A stretch of DNA of 64,000 nucleotides, from positions 54,290,894 to 54,354,893 of the forward strand of contig NC_029518.1 in assembly GCF_001577835.2 (NCBI RefSeq). Reading direction: 5' to 3'. Shown piece by piece: positions 62,600 through 64,000 of the stretch. Both the position numbers and the translations under genes were made by a program. Below the pieces are notes generated by a model. The model saw nothing but the letters and a program-made list of their open reading frames with translations. It had not been told where the DNA came from and did no database searches. The DNA comes from Coturnix japonica. Taxonomy: Eukaryota; Chordata; Aves; Galliformes; Phasianidae. Positions within the stretch are counted from its first letter, which is position 1, and every line of letters starts with the position of its first letter.

Positions 62600-64000
62600 A
62601 GCTCTATCCCACGGCACTCAAGACTGTTCCGAGCTTCTTTATGGCACTTAAACCTTCAGTTTTAGAGTTGTTTCTTGTATTTTACCATCTCACTTCTAAA
62701 CAAACACATCTCATTTCTTGCACCCTGTGAGCAGCCCCGTGTGAGTAACTCTTCTGCAGCTTTTATTTTCTCTTGCTGGGAAGCTTTCAGAGCAGCAGAG
62801 GAAGACAATCAGCCGTGACTGACAACAAGGAGGCTGTATTTTCTTCCTGATGGAATCACCGGTAACTGCTGGGAAAGCTGATAAACAAGAAAAAATACTG
62901 TGGCTTTTTTTTTTCTTCCCCATCTGATTTGATTGTAACTAAATGTTTGTGGTCATTTCTAGCCAAAGTGGTTCTGACAGATTGAGGAAAGAGCAGAGAA
63001 CCGAAGAAAGCACGTGTTATGAGTCTGAGTGAAATAAAAGAGGAGACAGGCGGCGTTGCCGGGACTGTGGCTGCGCGGTGGGTGTGCAGCGTTCATCCCG
63101 GTTCGCAGCGAGTAACCTGGCAGTGAGCTGCCAGCAGGGCTCCTGACAACGGGTCGCAGCGGGGCTGAGCCTTCGGTAGCTGCTGCGGAGCTGCAGCCAT
63201 GAGTGTGCAGTGATAGAGCCGCGCTGCCCCGGCAGACTGTGCTCACACCCGCAGATTGTTTGATTTTACTTCAGTTCTGGGAAGTATAAAAATTGCAGGG
63301 AGGCTTGCTGTAAGCAAACACGATGTCAAGCTGATGATGAGTTGAAAGGAACAAATCAGTCTATAAGGGAGGGGAAACATATTCGGTATTTATCGATCCT
63401 TCGCAGTGGGATCTTTCAGTGGTTATCACTGGAGGTTATCACTGGAGGTTAGCACCTCCGCAGATGTGTTCTCGGTGAAGCCAGCTATTGGCTTTTCAGG
63501 CTGCCGACTGAAAGCACAGCTCCACGTGCCCTGCAGTTTGCATTCTCCACCTTTTGGCGCCTACAGAGATCAATGAATGCACTCTCCCGGGTCGAGTGCT
63601 GCCTCCTGGCCCCCAGTCAGTAGGTGCTTGTGCAGTCCTCTTGTTAAATACATGAAATGCTCAAGCTGTCACTGCTTCCTGAGTGATGGGGAAAGGCAAG
63701 ATGTCCTCTGGCTCCAGGCTGTGCCGAATGGTGACGGCAAGGATGGTGGGGCCGCACCCCTGGGATGTGGGGGCACAAACCCTGCAGGCGTGAGCCTCAT
63801 CCTTCCCTCCTCACACCTTTGCATGCTTCCTCTGTGAGCTCGGGCACTCAGACCAATTAATTCCATTAACAAAGGGTGTAAATTAGAAGTGTCTGTGAAC
63901 TGTATTGAACCTCAATTTGCACGGTCTTATTCACAACAAAAGTGGCTGCAATTTGATTTAAATTAATTCACTTTCAGAATAAAATAACACTGAATAGAAT
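62600..64000. other. HEY2 distal upstream region, no gene seen
   Basis: No coding exon is recognised. The stretch holds two CACGTG E-boxes (63,011 and 63,523), a 13-base tandem repeat near 63,420-63,450, and an AT-rich block with TAATTA-type motifs at 63,855-63,975 that could be a regulatory element. Confidence 0.5.

Larger units (their letters stand above)
59900..62600. promoter_or_regulatory. HEY2: CpG island and promoter region of HEY2
   Basis: GC- and CpG-rich sequence surrounds the HEY2 start codon and extends about 2.3 kb upstream of it (to higher coordinates). It has several GC-box-like CCGCCCC runs near 60,430-60,470. No TATAAA is seen close to the gene; the nearest AT element on the minus strand is ATTTATTT at about 60,331-60,324, too close to the ATG to be a convincing TATA box. 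Long open frames on both strands here are by-products of base composition. A polypyrimidine tract interrupts the island at 61.6-61.8 kb. Confidence 0.85.

Noticed and set aside
1-64000. CRISPR arrays, operons, phage or bacterial gene clusters
   Set aside because: None seen. Introns, CpG islands, CR1 elements and a vertebrate tRNA show this is vertebrate nuclear DNA.

Overview
This is vertebrate nuclear DNA, almost certainly from a bird and probably galliform. Genes are interrupted by GT-AG introns, two CpG islands stand out of an AT-rich background, and the recognisable interspersed repeats are CR1 LINE 3' ends plus a few LTR-like fragments, with no Alu or L1. Two protein genes are supported, both on the minus strand and head to tail in the human 6q22 order HEY2 then NCOA7. 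A tRNA-Glu(CTC) gene lies between them.

Layout from right to left, the direction of transcription: 62.6-64 kb is HEY2 upstream DNA. 59.9-62.6 kb is the HEY2 CpG island, with two strict RBPJ/CSL sites, a CACGTG E-box and a 200-bp polypyrimidine tract. 60,288-51,000 holds the complete five-exon HEY2 coding sequence (335 codons plus stop), in which every splice junction could be read. 50,999 to about 49,500 is the inferred 3' UTR. 49.5-38.9 kb is intergenic. 38,815-38,886 is tRNA-Glu(CTC) on the plus strand, next to a small CpG-rich patch (38.5-38.75 kb) that may be an upstream NCOA7 promoter. 31.5-32.4 kb is the main CpG island, taken as the NCOA7 promoter. 31.5-16.0 kb is NCOA7 5' intron. 15,895-15,846 is the NCOA7 start-codon exon (METKEEKKERRQGYFA plus a split Arg codon). 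From 15.8 kb to the left edge is NCOA7 intron; the remaining coding exons should lie outside the window.

HEY2 is a Notch-induced bHLH-Orange repressor, and its promoter motifs fit Notch activation with E-box feedback. NCOA7 is a TLDc/LysM-domain protein linked to nuclear-receptor coactivation, oxidative-stress defence and V-ATPase regulation, but only its first 16 codons are here. Apart from these genes the window holds repeats, microsatellites and unassigned non-coding DNA. I found no operon, CRISPR array or other sign of a novel multi-gene system. The most useful leads are regulatory (HEY2 promoter motifs, a second NCOA7 promoter) and syntenic (the tRNA).
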